DNA of 64,000 nucleotides from Candidatus Fimenecus excrementavium (GCA_018712805.1 DVGI01000033.1:1-64000); one strand, 5' to 3'; shown: positions 26,064-34,815, numbered from the stretch's first letter. Translations and numbers: made by a program. The notes: generated from the sequence alone by a model not told the origin.

Positions 26064-27068
26064 TTATTCAATTCCTTTCGGATACCACTTTTCATCGTTA
26101 ATGTAGGGGTTCGGAATGTTGTATTTATCATACCACAGCTGTGGGTATTTCGGATTTTCGTTGACCGTGGCAAGTGAGGTGTCAACCGGAGCGTCCTCCC
26201 CGTCGCGCACCAACCGTGCCATCACGACGCAGCGCGCGTCCTCTTGTTTGCTGCGGCTTAAATCCATGTCACGCGTGCAGGTGGAAAGCGTCAGGATTTT
26301 GTCGGTCGGCAGCACTTCCACGCCGGTGTGATAAAGGCTTCGTTTTTCAACTTCCGCAATAAATTCGGTGAAGTTCTCGTCGGTCATCGCGGGGTAAATG
26401 TAATTAAACACATAGCCGTTGTCGAGTTCCGGCGACGCGGTGGTCAAAAACACCGCAAACACCTTCCACTGATAATCCTTGTAAATTGTATTGAATGTAA
26501 TCACGGGCGCAGTTTTATAAAATTCAATATCCTTGTATTTTTCCAAATCGGAAAACATGGTGGAATCGAGGTAATTGTGCCCGTAGAGGATTGTATTTTT
26601 GTCGAACGGGTCAACGGAGTTTCGGTAATCCATAAACACCGTGCCGCGGCGGTAATATTCTTTATAGAAATTGTGCCGCAGGTAAAAATTGTTGTCGTCG
26701 CTTTGCATGACCGGGTGGTTAATGGTCGTATTGGGGACCGTAATCCAGCCGACCAAATCGTTGTTTTCGTTATAGGCTTTGCGATATTTCGGTTGGACTT
26801 CGGCGGGCTCCGAAGGGTAGCCTTCCGTCGGCTCGGTCACAAGCTCGGAAATTTCTTCCGCCTGTTCTTTCGCGCCGTAAATATCCATAAAATACCGCAC
26901 GCAGATTGTACCGGAAATCAGCAAGACAAAAACCGCAATCACTGTAATGATTACATTGACAGTCCGGCTGAATTTCGAAGGCTTCTTCTTTTTCTTTTTG
27001 AGTCTTGTTTCAGCCGGCGTTTTTTCGGGTTCGGTCAAATTATCGGGCGTATTGGGATTTTCACACAT
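26064..27068 (-). CDS. Class B sortase
   Basis: A 334-residue paralogue of the next gene. A short Lys-rich N-terminus precedes a membrane helix at about 36-58. The catalytic residues are Cys264 in TLSTC, Arg279 in EDAR and the His in YGHNYLDS. Its C-terminal tail (NPKYPQLWYDK, then NPY) matches the tail of the neighbouring sortase (NPRYPQAWYDK, then NPF), indicating tandem duplication. The stop is two bases from the start of the next sortase. Its start overlaps the end of the CinA-type gene. Confidence 0.92.
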   Translation of the reverse strand: MCENPNTPDNLTEPEKTPAETRLKKKKKKPSKFSRTVNVIITVIAVFVLLISGTICVRYFMDIYGAKEQAEEISELVTEPTEGYPSEPAEVQPKYRKAYNENNDLVGWITVPNTTINHPVMQSDDNNFYLRHNFYKEYYRRGTVFMDYRNSVDPFDKNTILYGHNYLDSTMFSDLEKYKDIEFYKTAPVITFNTIYKDYQWKVFAVFLTTASPELDNGYVFNYIYPAMTDENFTEFIAEVEKRSLYHTGVEVLPTDKILTLSTCTRDMDLSRSKQEDARCVVMARLVRDGEDAPVDTSLATVNENPKYPQLWYDKYNIPNPYINDEKWYPKGIE

Positions 27069-27552
27069 CGTTAAGCCACCTCCGAATCCAATCTAAAGCA
27101 AACTGCGCGGCAGCGTTTCGGTTTTGCTCGCGCACATTATTCGTAAACGAGTTACAGATTTTCTGCACCTTTGTCGTTTTGCCGTCGCTTAATGCGATAT
27201 AGACAAGCCCCACCGGTTTGTCGGTCCCGTCGGCGTCCGGTCCGGCGATTCCCGTGACGGAAACCGCAAGGTCCGCGCCGGAGATGCGCAAAGCGCCCTC
27301 CGCCATTTCGCGGGCGGTCTGTTCGCTGACTGCGCCGTAAGCTTTCAGCGTTTCCTCGCGCACGCCGAGCACTTTCGACTTGATGCGGTTCGAGTAGCTG
27401 ACAATGCCGCACTCAAACACCGCCGAAGCGCCGGGCACGTCGGTGATGCGTTTCGCGATAAGCCCGCCCGTGCAGGACTCCGCCGTGGCAAGCGTTTTAT
27501 TTTGTTTTAAAAGGCTTTGCACAACGGCTTCTTCGGGGGTCATTTCTATCAC
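27061..27552 (-). CDS. Stand-alone CinA C-terminal domain, nicotinamide-nucleotide amidohydrolase
   Basis: A 163-residue protein of the PncC/CinA-C family that deamidates NMN to nicotinate mononucleotide in pyridine nucleotide salvage. The motifs are TLATAESCTGGLIAKRITDVPGAS (nucleophile Ser region), FECGIVSYSN and SVTGIAGPDADGTDKPVGLVYIAL. It lacks the N-terminal MoCF-like domain of long CinA, which is normal for PncC. The start overlaps thiI by four bases. Confidence 0.92.
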   Translation of the reverse strand: MIEMTPEEAVVQSLLKQNKTLATAESCTGGLIAKRITDVPGASAVFECGIVSYSNRIKSKVLGVREETLKAYGAVSEQTAREMAEGALRISGADLAVSVTGIAGPDADGTDKPVGLVYIALSDGKTTKVQKICNSFTNNVREQNRNAAAQFALDWIRRWLNDV

Positions 27553-28724
27553 GCATTCCTTATCAGTTCAAATCTTGCGCCCTGCGCCGCACGTTCTACG
27601 AGTTCTTCGACCGGCAACGCTTCTTCCGCCTTTTCCAAAAGCTCCAAATTGGGCCTTGTGCGCGGGTGCCGCGGGGTGAACACCGTGCAGCAATCCTCGT
27701 AAGGTCTTATGGAGATTTCAAAGGTTTCAATTTTACGGGCGCGTTCAATAATTTCTTCTTTATCCATGCCGATAAGCGGCCGGAACACCGGCATTTCGGC
27801 AACCGCGTCGGTACAGCCGAGCGACAAAATCGTTTGGCTTGCGACCTGCCCGACGCTTTCACCGGTGATGAGCGCCGCGCATTTTTCGCGTTTTGCAATC
27901 ACGTTGGAAATGCGCATCATAAACCGGCGCATAACCAGTGTAAACAGCTCTTCCGGGCAGTTGTCGCGAATCTGCTCTTGAATTTCGGTAAACGGCACGG
28001 TGTAAAGCGCAATATCGCCGCTGTATTTCGCCACCTGCCGCAAAAGGTCGTGGACTTTCCACTCCGCCTGGGGGGAAGTGAACGGCGGGGACGCAAAGTG
28101 AATCGCGTCTAAAACGATGCCGCGTTTTGCCATCATCCAGCCGGCGACCGGGCTGTCAATCCCGCCCGAAACGAGCAGTGCGGCTTTGCCGCCGGTGCCG
28201 ACGGGCATGCCGCCCGCGCCTTTAATCTGGTTGCCGTGGATATAGGCGAAGTGCTCGCGCACCTCGACCATGACGATAATATCCGGGTGGTGCACATCGA
28301 CGCGCAAATGCGGGAAAGCTTCCAGAAGCTTGCCGCCCGCTTCGGCGCTGATTTGCGGGGAAGTCAGCGGGAACGTCTTGTCGGACCGCTTCGCTTCGAC
28401 CTTGAACGTGTGAAGGCCCGAGAGTACGTCGCGCAGATATTCCGGCGCCGCAGACAAAATCGCGTCCATGGATTTTTCGACGGCCGCCGCGCGCTCAAAA
28501 CCGGCAATGCCAAACACGCGCGAGAGGCGGTCAACTGCCTCTTCCATGTCAAACGAATCGTCCTGTGGTTCTATTGTAAGGGTAGATTGTGAACGGGTTA
28601 TTACGAATTTGCCTAAACCGTGCATTCTTCGCTTGATATTTTTTACCAATACGCTCTCAAACGAGGAACGGTTGAGACCTTTGAGCGCAAGCTCGCCGTT
28701 TTTGATTAAAATAATTTCCTGCAT
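27549..28724 (-). CDS. thiI: tRNA 4-thiouridine synthase ThiI
   Basis: ThiI, 391 residues, thiolates U8 of tRNA. It has an N-terminal ferredoxin-like plus THUMP region (to about 165) and a PP-loop ATPase with SGGIDSPVAGWMMAKRG near 185. The C-terminal rhodanese domain found in E. coli ThiI is absent, as in other short Firmicutes enzymes, so sulfur must come directly from a desulfurase. The gene encoding that partner is three bases upstream. Confidence 0.95.
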   Translation of the reverse strand: MQEIILIKNGELALKGLNRSSFESVLVKNIKRRMHGLGKFVITRSQSTLTIEPQDDSFDMEEAVDRLSRVFGIAGFERAAAVEKSMDAILSAAPEYLRDVLSGLHTFKVEAKRSDKTFPLTSPQISAEAGGKLLEAFPHLRVDVHHPDIIVMVEVREHFAYIHGNQIKGAGGMPVGTGGKAALLVSGGIDSPVAGWMMAKRGIVLDAIHFASPPFTSPQAEWKVHDLLRQVAKYSGDIALYTVPFTEIQEQIRDNCPEELFTLVMRRFMMRISNVIAKREKCAALITGESVGQVASQTILSLGCTDAVAEMPVFRPLIGMDKEEIIERARKIETFEISIRPYEDCCTVFTPRHPRTRPNLELLEKAEEALPVEELVERAAQGARFELIRNA

Positions 28725-28727
28725 ACG

Positions 28728-29861
28728 TTATCCTTTTTTTCGAAGCTGCACAACCGCTTCTTTGAGCATTTGTGCGCAATATTCGATTTCTTCTTTGGTG
28801 GTTTCGTGGGAAAGGCTTATGCGAACGGCGCTGTCGATTTGTTTCGGGTCGAGCGCCATCGCCTGCAAAACCGGACTTCTATGCCCTTTCGAGCAAGCGG
28901 AGCCCGCCGAAACGTAAACGCCGTGCATCGAAAGGAAATTGACGCTCACCTGCGAGGGAATTTCGGCAAGCGAAAGGTTGACGATATAAGGGAGCGCGTC
29001 AGCGGGGGAGTGAATCTGCACACCCGGGATTTCCGACACCAGTGTGAGCAGTTCGTCGCGCAGCGCCGTCACCTTTTTCAGGTTTTCCTGCGTGCTGCCG
29101 AACGCCCCGACCGCCGCCGCAAAGCCGGCGATAGCGGGCATCCCTTGTGTGCCGGAGCAAATGCCCTCTTCCTGCCCGCCGCCGAGCACATACGGCTTAA
29201 TGCGCACGCCTTTGTTTATGTAAAGCGCGCCGACGCCTTTCGGGCCGTGGATTTTGTGGGCGCTGACGCTCAACAAATCAATTCCGCAGCGTTTCGGCAC
29301 AATGGGCAGTTTCAAATACCCTTGCACCGCGTCCACGTGCAAAAGCGCGGGCGCTTTTTTGCGGCGAATGATTTCTTTGATTTTGTCAAACGGCAAAATC
29401 GTACCCACTTCGTTGTTGACCGCCATAAGGCTTACCAAAATCGTGTTTTCAGTAATCGCCGCTTCAAATTGTTCTGGCGTAATATGACCGGCTTTGTCCG
29501 GCTGTATCCGCACAACTTCAAAGCCTTGTTCTTCCAAACGGTCCATGCAAACGGACACGCTCGGGTGCTCTATCGCCGTGGTCACCACACGGTTGCCGGC
29601 GCGGCGGTTTTGCATAACGGCGCCGAAAATTGCGGTGTTATTTGCCACTGTGCCGCTCGGCGTAAAATAAATTTCACGCGGTTCGGCCGAAAGGCTTTTC
29701 GCAACAGCGGCGCGGGACGCTTCCAGGAGTTTCAGCGCCGCAAACCCGTGGTTGTGCAAAGACGAGGGGTTGCCGAACGTCGTTGTCATCGCCTCTGCCA
29801 CGGCTTCAACCGCAGCTTTGCACGGTTTGGTTGTCGCGCTGTTGTCGAGATAGCTTTCCAA
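28728..29861 (-). CDS. Cysteine desulfurase, NifS/IscS family
   Basis: A 377-residue PLP enzyme that takes sulfur from cysteine. It begins SYLDNSATTKP, has TPSGTVANNTAI and the PLP lysine in LLSVSAHKIHGPKG, and the active Cys loop SAGSACSKGHRSPVLQAM. Its position directly before a short ThiI suggests it is dedicated to tRNA 4-thiouridine formation, as in the Bacillus NifZ-ThiI pair. The start is TTG 29861, 10 bases after GGAGG; a longer frame to 29894 begins within the leader. Confidence 0.93.
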   Translation of the reverse strand: MESYLDNSATTKPCKAAVEAVAEAMTTTFGNPSSLHNHGFAALKLLEASRAAVAKSLSAEPREIYFTPSGTVANNTAIFGAVMQNRRAGNRVVTTAIEHPSVSVCMDRLEEQGFEVVRIQPDKAGHITPEQFEAAITENTILVSLMAVNNEVGTILPFDKIKEIIRRKKAPALLHVDAVQGYLKLPIVPKRCGIDLLSVSAHKIHGPKGVGALYINKGVRIKPYVLGGGQEEGICSGTQGMPAIAGFAAAVGAFGSTQENLKKVTALRDELLTLVSEIPGVQIHSPADALPYIVNLSLAEIPSQVSVNFLSMHGVYVSAGSACSKGHRSPVLQAMALDPKQIDSAVRISLSHETTKEEIEYCAQMLKEAVVQLRKKG

Positions 29862-29902
29862 GGTGTTTGCGCCTCCAAAAACACAGATTTTCACAAATAT
29901 TT

Positions 29903-29931
29903 ATTATACACGAAAGAACGCGCTTTGGCAA
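29903..29931 (-). promoter_or_regulatory. Promoter of the desulfurase-thiI-cinA-sortase operon
   Basis: On the minus strand TTGCCA (29931-29926), 17 bp, TATAAT (29908-29903). All minus-strand genes down to galE follow with short gaps or overlaps and could be read from it. Confidence 0.75.
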
Positions 29932-30009
29932 ATAAAACAACGCATTTTTTCGTTGATTTTTCTGTATATTTTATAATTTTTCGTAAAATCTAATGCCGAG
30001 GTGAAATAT

Positions 30010-31353
30010 ATGGAAAAAACCATGTCCAAACGCAGCAAAATCCGCGCGTTTTCCTTTGCGGCGGCGGTGCTTTTAACGCTGTCCGTTTTCGCAATTTCCG
30101 GCACGGTGCGCGCGAACCGCTTGCAGCGCCAGCTTCGTGTGACCGGCGAACGGGCGCTTTGTGATTTAGATACCTATCTCAATAATATTCAGGTCAATTT
30201 GGAAAAAGGCGTTTACGCAAACACGCCGCCGATGATCGGCACGGTGGCAACTGACCTTTGGCGGGAGGCGACCGGCGCAAAAAGCAGCCTTGCCGCTCTG
30301 CCGCTTAACGAAGCGCGGCTTGACAACACCTATAAATTTTTGTCGCAGGTCGGCGATTTCGTCATGGCGCTCAACAAAAAAGTCGAGCGCGGCGAAACCA
30401 TTACCGACGAAGAACGCACCAATATGCAAAAGCTTTTAAGCTTTGCCCAAAGCCTCTCTGCGGAAGTCTCCGCCATGCGGCAGGAGTTGTTTGACGGCGT
30501 TTTAAACTTTGAAAATGCCGAAAGTACGCTCGACACCAATGCGAATGAAATTTCGTCGCTTTCCGCCGATATGGAAAGCGCAGAGCAAGCGCTGACGGAC
30601 TACCCGACACTTATCTACGACGGTCCGTTTTCCGACCATATCAACCAAACTCAGTCGGTGCTTTTGGAAAATGCCGCGGAGATAAGCCAGGACGAGGCAA
30701 TGAAAAAGGCGGGCGACATTCTCGGTGTGGCGACCGATGAAATCGAGTTTTTCGCGGATGAAGACGACAACTCCGCCGCCTTTTGCTTCCAGTGCGGCGA
30801 CACCACAATCGCCATTACCCGGCGCGGCGGCTACCTTTTGTATATGCTGTCGTCCAAATATGTCGGCGAAGAAAAGCTCAATTATGAAGATGCCAAGCGC
30901 TACGCCGCCGAATTTTTGGAGAAAAACGGTTTTCACGATATGCAGGAAAGCTATTACTCGGTTTCCGACGGCATTTGCACGCTGAACTTTGCTTACACCG
31001 ACGGGGAATATGTCTGTTACCCGGATTTGATTAAGGTCAGCGTCAGTTTGGAGGACGGCAAAATCCTTTCGGCGGACTGCCGCGGCTATATTATGAACCA
31101 CAAAGACCGCACCATTCCCGTTCCGGCGATTACCGCCGCCGAGGCACAGAAAAATATAAGTCCCCTGCTCACGGTGATGCGCACGCGTCTTGCGGTCATT
31201 CCGACTAACAGCCAAACTGAAAAATACGCTTATGAATTCCACTGCAAGAATGCGGACGGCGCGGAATTTTTGGTCTATATCGACACGACGACCGGCTATG
31301 AAGACGACATTTTGCTGTTGCTTTACGCCGACGGCGGTGTTTTGACAAAATAA
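30010..31353 (+). CDS. ypeB: Spore germination protein YpeB
   Basis: A 447-residue protein with an N-terminal membrane anchor (about residues 8-28), an extended helical domain (20-200, with FLSQVGDFVMALNKKVERGE) and C-terminal PepSY-like repeats (EAMKKAGDILGVATDEIEFF, YEDAKRYAAEFLEKNGF, and a final AAEAQKNISPLLTV). YpeB is needed for assembly and stability of the cortex-lytic enzyme SleB in spores. ATG 30010 follows CGAGGTG; the in-frame GTG at 30001 is part of that site. sleB, its usual neighbour, is not in this window. Confidence 0.92.
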   Translation: MEKTMSKRSKIRAFSFAAAVLLTLSVFAISGTVRANRLQRQLRVTGERALCDLDTYLNNIQVNLEKGVYANTPPMIGTVATDLWREATGAKSSLAALPLNEARLDNTYKFLSQVGDFVMALNKKVERGETITDEERTNMQKLLSFAQSLSAEVSAMRQELFDGVLNFENAESTLDTNANEISSLSADMESAEQALTDYPTLIYDGPFSDHINQTQSVLLENAAEISQDEAMKKAGDILGVATDEIEFFADEDDNSAAFCFQCGDTTIAITRRGGYLLYMLSSKYVGEEKLNYEDAKRYAAEFLEKNGFHDMQESYYSVSDGICTLNFAYTDGEYVCYPDLIKVSVSLEDGKILSADCRGYIMNHKDRTIPVPAITAAEAQKNISPLLTVMRTRLAVIPTNSQTEKYAYEFHCKNADGAEFLVYIDTTTGYEDDILLLLYADGGVLTK

Positions 31354-31418
31354 CGGTATAAAAATGACATTTTGGCGCACACTAAAGGCGTCCGAAAACT
31401 TTGGAAGAAGGAATCAAA

Positions 31419-31733
31419 ATGAAAAAAACAGTTTTGCTGGTTGCGGCGCTTTTGGCGCTGACTGCCGTTTTGCTTGTAGCGTGCGGCAAGACAGAAGATG
31501 AAATGGAAAGCACCGCCAAAGACGCGGTTTCCGAGATGTCCTCGGACGTGTCGCGCGATGTTTCCGACGCCGGTGATAAAGTCGGTGACGTTGCCACAGG
31601 TGTTGGCGACGCAGTCGGCGACGTGGTGACGGGCGCGGGCGACCTTGCAGGTGACATTGTGACCGGTGCCGGCGACCTTGTAAACGACGCAGTGACCGGC
31701 GCGGGCGATGTCGTTTCCGACGCGGTTCGATAA
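31419..31733 (+). CDS. Small lipoprotein with 11-residue repeats
   Basis: A 104-residue protein. The lipobox LVAC places the lipidated Cys at about residue 22. The mature part is a regular string with an 11-residue period, each unit like GDIVTGAGDLV, repeated about four to five times after a Glu/Ser-rich start. The matching DNA is a 33-bp tandem repeat from about 31585 to 31730. Such 11-mers form amphipathic helices lying on membranes or on other helices. No family recognised. ATG 31419 follows AAGAAGGA. Confidence 0.8.
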   Translation: MKKTVLLVAALLALTAVLLVACGKTEDEMESTAKDAVSEMSSDVSRDVSDAGDKVGDVATGVGDAVGDVVTGAGDLAGDIVTGAGDLVNDAVTGAGDVVSDAVR

Positions 31734-31747
31734 CACACAACAACAAA

Positions 31748-31779
31748 AAAGCACCCGGCAACAGTCGGGTGCTTTGTTT
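31748..31779 (+). terminator. Terminator after the lipoprotein gene
   Basis: Stem AAAGCACCCG/CGGGTGCTTT, then GTTTT. It is also a T tract on the minus strand and can end the thiamine transporter operon. Confidence 0.85.
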
Positions 31780-31803
31780 TGCTTGCTTTTCAAAAAGCGA
31801 GAG

Positions 31804-32562
31804 TTACACAATCAAGTTTTCGGAAATCTTGCGCTTGTACGCCAAAAATTCGGGCGTGAGCGAGAAATCGTGCGCGCGCGGGCGCGGTTCGGTGACCGGG
31901 ATTTCGGTCACAATATGACCGGGTTTTTCCGCCAAAATACAAATCCGGTCGGAAAGCTTGACCGCTTCGTCCATGTCGTGCGTGATAAACAGCGTCGTCA
32001 AATGGATTTCACGCATAATGTCGAGATACCACTCATGCATCGCGCTTTTCGTAATCGTATCGAGCGCGCTGAATGGCTCGTCCAAAAGCGCCACGCCGTC
32101 GGAAGCGAGATACGTGCGCAGAAGCGCCGCACGCTGGCGCATACCGCCGGAGAGCATATGCGGGTATTTTTTCTCCGTCCCCGAAAGCCCGAACTGCTCA
32201 AAATACGACGCCGCTTTTTCGCGCGCCTGTTTTTTCGGTTCGCCGCGCACAAGCAACGGCAGCGCGACGTTGTCGACCACCGTGCGGTAGGGAAGCAGCA
32301 AATCTTTTTGCAGCATATAGCTGATTTTTCCGGGCTTGCCGGTGATTTCTTCCCCGCGCAGGTACACGTTGCCTTTGTCCGGCTGCATAAGCCCCGAAAG
32401 GATATTAAACAGCGTGGTTTTGCCGCCGCCGCTCACGCCGAGAATGCAGACAAGCTCCCCGGGTTGCACGGTTAAATTCACGTTTTCAAGCACATGGTTA
32501 TTTCCAAAGCTTTTTGAAATGTTTTCAGCTGTTAAAACAGCTTTTTCAGGAAAGATATTCAT
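31804..32562 (-). CDS. Thiamine-precursor ABC transporter, ATP-binding protein
   Basis: A 252-residue ABC ATPase. Walker A GVSGGGKTT is at 42-50, the signature is LSGGMRQRAALLRTYL, Walker B VALLDEPFSALD and the switch His is in FITHDMDEA. It resembles the nitrate/taurine/HMP-type importers. It is the last gene of a TPP-riboswitch operon with an NMT1-type binding protein and permease, so it is best read as ThiZ, powering uptake of a thiamine pyrimidine precursor. It overlaps the binding-protein gene by 17 bases. Confidence 0.9.
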   Translation of the reverse strand: MNIFPEKAVLTAENISKSFGNNHVLENVNLTVQPGELVCILGVSGGGKTTLFNILSGLMQPDKGNVYLRGEEITGKPGKISYMLQKDLLLPYRTVVDNVALPLLVRGEPKKQAREKAASYFEQFGLSGTEKKYPHMLSGGMRQRAALLRTYLASDGVALLDEPFSALDTITKSAMHEWYLDIMREIHLTTLFITHDMDEAVKLSDRICILAEKPGHIVTEIPVTEPRPRAHDFSLTPEFLAYKRKISENLIV

Positions 32563-33565
32563 TGGTAAAGCCCGTCCCTGCGGGAAGCTCCTTTTCGATT
32601 AACTGGTTGTCCCAAAGCCATTGATAGAATGCGTCCCAGCGCGCGGGGTCAATGTAGCCCCACTGCTCGACTTCCGCTTTATACTGCCCGGAAATCCATT
32701 TCTGGCTTGCGGTGACCAGTTCGAGGGAATCTTTCAGAGAGCCCGTAGTGTCGCCGTCTACCAAAATCTGTGCAGCTTCTTCGGGGTTCGCAATGGCATA
32801 TTCATAGCCTTTTTTGAGCGCCGCAAGAAGCGCTTTCGTGCTGTCGGGATTTTGTTCCATATAAGCGTTGTTGCCGATTAAAATCGGGGTGTAGTAATCG
32901 AAAACGGGGTCGATGTCGATAAAGCTGAAATAGTCAAAATCCAACCCGCTTAATTCTGCGGCAATGCCGCTCCAGCCGTAATAAATCCAAACCGCGTCGG
33001 TCTGGTGCGCTTTCAATGCGCCGGCTTCGTCGGTGATGTTGTTCGGAATCAATTTGACCTTCGAGAAATCGCCGCCGTCCTTTTCTACGACCGCTTTGAG
33101 CATCGCAAGTTCAATCGGCGAATCCCAAGTGGAATAGGTGTGGTTTTCAAGCCCCTTCGGGCGGTCCATTCCCTCGCCTTTGCGGGAAATGATGCCGGAG
33201 GTGTTGTGCTGTAACAGCGCCGCAACTGCGGTAACGCCCAACGGTTCATCGGTGGTGAATGCCGCCGCCAAAGTGTCCTGCGCTTCCACGGCAAACTGTG
33301 CCTGCCCCGCCGCGCACATCGCCGCGGAGGTGCTTTCCGACGGCTGAACAACCGTCACGTCAAGACCGGCTTCTTTGAAATAGCCTTTCGCAAGTGCAAC
33401 ATAAATCCCGGTGTGGTTGGTGTTCGGGGTCCAGTCGAGGCAAAGGGTGATTTTTTCAAGGTCCTCGCCGTTTGCGTCGCCTTGCGACTTGTCCGCGCAG
33501 GAAGCAAAGCTCAGCAACATACCGGCGCAAAGGAACACGGCCAAAATTTTCTTTAAAGTTTTCAT
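32546..33565 (-). CDS. Thiamine-precursor ABC transporter, substrate-binding lipoprotein
   Basis: About 339 residues from ATG 33565. The signal peptide ends in a lipobox FASC with the lipidated Cys at 23. The mature protein begins ITLCLDWTPNTNHTGIYVALAKGYFKEAGLDV, the entry of the NMT1/THI5-like family that binds HMP and formyl-aminopyrimidine precursors of thiamine. It acts outside the membrane and delivers substrate to the permease encoded just upstream, with which it shares an ATGA overlap. Riboswitch control by TPP supports the ThiY-like role. Confidence 0.9.
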   Translation of the reverse strand: MKTLKKILAVFLCAGMLLSFASCADKSQGDANGEDLEKITLCLDWTPNTNHTGIYVALAKGYFKEAGLDVTVVQPSESTSAAMCAAGQAQFAVEAQDTLAAAFTTDEPLGVTAVAALLQHNTSGIISRKGEGMDRPKGLENHTYSTWDSPIELAMLKAVVEKDGGDFSKVKLIPNNITDEAGALKAHQTDAVWIYYGWSGIAAELSGLDFDYFSFIDIDPVFDYYTPILIGNNAYMEQNPDSTKALLAALKKGYEYAIANPEEAAQILVDGDTTGSLKDSLELVTASQKWISGQYKAEVEQWGYIDPARWDAFYQWLWDNQLIEKELPAGTGFTNEYLS

Positions 33566-34338
33566 TTCTTTTCTTTCTCCTTCTTTTCCCAGGGCATACA
33601 CACCTTTTTAAGCAGGGTGACGCCCCACATCAGCAAAAGACTGATGAGCGTAATAAAAATGATGACGGAAAACATCTTGTCAAATGCATACGCCTTGCGC
33701 ACGCGCGTCATATAGACGCCGAGGCCCTCAAACCCGCCGAGCCATTCGGCAATCACCGCGCCCACCACCGCATAGGAAGCGGACACTTTAAGCCCCGCAA
33801 AAAACGAGCCGACCGCCGACGGCAGCTTGATATAGCGGAAAATCCGCATACGCCCCGCGCCCATGCTCCGAAGCAGGTTAATCGCGTCCGGGTCCGCACA
33901 GCGATAGCCGTCCAAAAGACTTACGGCAATCGGGAAAAAGGTGGTGATGACCACCAGCGTGATTTTCGGCGCCATACCGAACCCCTGCCACAGCACCAAC
34001 AGCGGCGCGACGGCAATCGTCGGCACGGTTTGAGTGATGACCAAAAGCGGGTAAAACGCCTTGTAAAGCAGGTTGAAGCGGTCCATAAGCGTTGCGAGCA
34101 CAAACGCAAGCACAACGCCCAGCAGCAAACCGGCAAACGCCTCAGTGAGCGTCACGGCGGCGTGCTGCATTAACAGCGGAAAATCGCCGACAAACGCTTC
34201 AAACACGCTTTGGGGCGAGGGCAGCATAAACGAGGGTACCAAATCAAAGCCCGTTGCCGCTGCCCAAATGAGCACGACGATAGCGAGCGTAATCGCCGGC
34301 GAAAGCTTACTGATGATGCTTTGTAATTTTTTGGTCAA
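33562..34338 (-). CDS. Thiamine-precursor ABC transporter, permease
   Basis: A 258-residue inner-membrane permease of the binding-protein-dependent family. About six membrane helices are visible (for example AITLAIVVLIWAAATGF, LLLGVVLAFVLATLM). The EAA-type cytoplasmic loop for ATPase contact is present as LLRSMGAGRMRIFRYIKLPSA. It fits ThiX of the ThiXYZ type. It overlaps its neighbours on both sides, so all four genes of the operon are translationally linked. Confidence 0.9.
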   Translation of the reverse strand: MTKKLQSIISKLSPAITLAIVVLIWAAATGFDLVPSFMLPSPQSVFEAFVGDFPLLMQHAAVTLTEAFAGLLLGVVLAFVLATLMDRFNLLYKAFYPLLVITQTVPTIAVAPLLVLWQGFGMAPKITLVVITTFFPIAVSLLDGYRCADPDAINLLRSMGAGRMRIFRYIKLPSAVGSFFAGLKVSASYAVVGAVIAEWLGGFEGLGVYMTRVRKAYAFDKMFSVIIFITLISLLLMWGVTLLKKVCMPWEKKEKEKK

Positions 34339-34606
34339 TGGTCAGAACACCGCCCTCCGGCTTGTAGGAAATCTTGACATAAGCCGACACAGAAGGCGCA
34401 CCGGCACGAATTGCAACATGCTGACATTCTTTCACAATGTCCAGAAGCTGGTCGTAATCCTCGCCCTCAATGGTGGTCTCAAACGGGCCGACCGAATAGT
34501 GAAGCCCTGTGCTTTTGATGTAGTCGATGACCTCATCGACAATTCGCACAAGCTCGTCCGTGTCGGAAACGCCGGGCAAAACCTGAATGGCTACGCTTGC
34601 CTGCAT
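34307..34606 (-). CDS. Thiamine-binding-fold protein, MTH1187/YkoF-like
   Basis: A 99-residue protein from ATG 34606, eight bases after GGAGG. QASVAIQVLPGVSDTDELVRIVDEVIDYIKSTG and SVGPFETTIEGEDYDQLLDIV fit the MTH1187 (DUF77) ferredoxin-like family, members of which bind thiamine or HMP. It is the first gene of the TPP-riboswitch operon and may hold or sense the imported precursor in the cytoplasm. A longer upstream frame is inside the riboswitch and is not used. Confidence 0.85.
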   Translation of the reverse strand: MQASVAIQVLPGVSDTDELVRIVDEVIDYIKSTGLHYSVGPFETTIEGEDYDQLLDIVKECQHVAIRAGAPSVSAYVKISYKPEGGVLTIDQKITKHHQ

Positions 34607-34641
34607 AAAACATTCCTCCGTTTTCAAAAATGGAATAAAAT

Positions 34642-34674
34642 AAGCCTTACGATATCCTGAATACCGTAAGGCTT
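34642..34674 (-). terminator. Expression-platform terminator of the TPP riboswitch
   Basis: The inverted repeat AAGCCTTACG.../...CGTAAGGCTT with a central mismatch-containing region lies between the TPP aptamer and the first gene, followed on the minus strand by ATTTTATT. It is the expected OFF structure. Confidence 0.75.
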
Positions 34675-34689
34675 TTTGTATGTATCGTT

Positions 34690-34790
34690 TCAACAAGCTC
34701 CCTACGGCGGCATTACCCGCATCAGGTAAAGGGTCAAAGAAACGTCTATCTTTATCTCAGCCGGCTTTTGCGCCAGCCCCCCTGTGGTGT
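34690..34790 (-). promoter_or_regulatory. TPP riboswitch (THI element)
   Basis: The minus strand shows the two invariant blocks of the TPP aptamer: GGGGGGCTGG with GGCTGAGAT, and GACCCTTTACCTGATGCGGG followed by TAATGCC and GTAGGGA. Thiamine pyrophosphate binding should favour the downstream terminator and turn off precursor uptake. Confidence 0.97.
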
Positions 34791-34815
34791 ATTTGGATTT
34801 TCTTAAGGCAGAATC

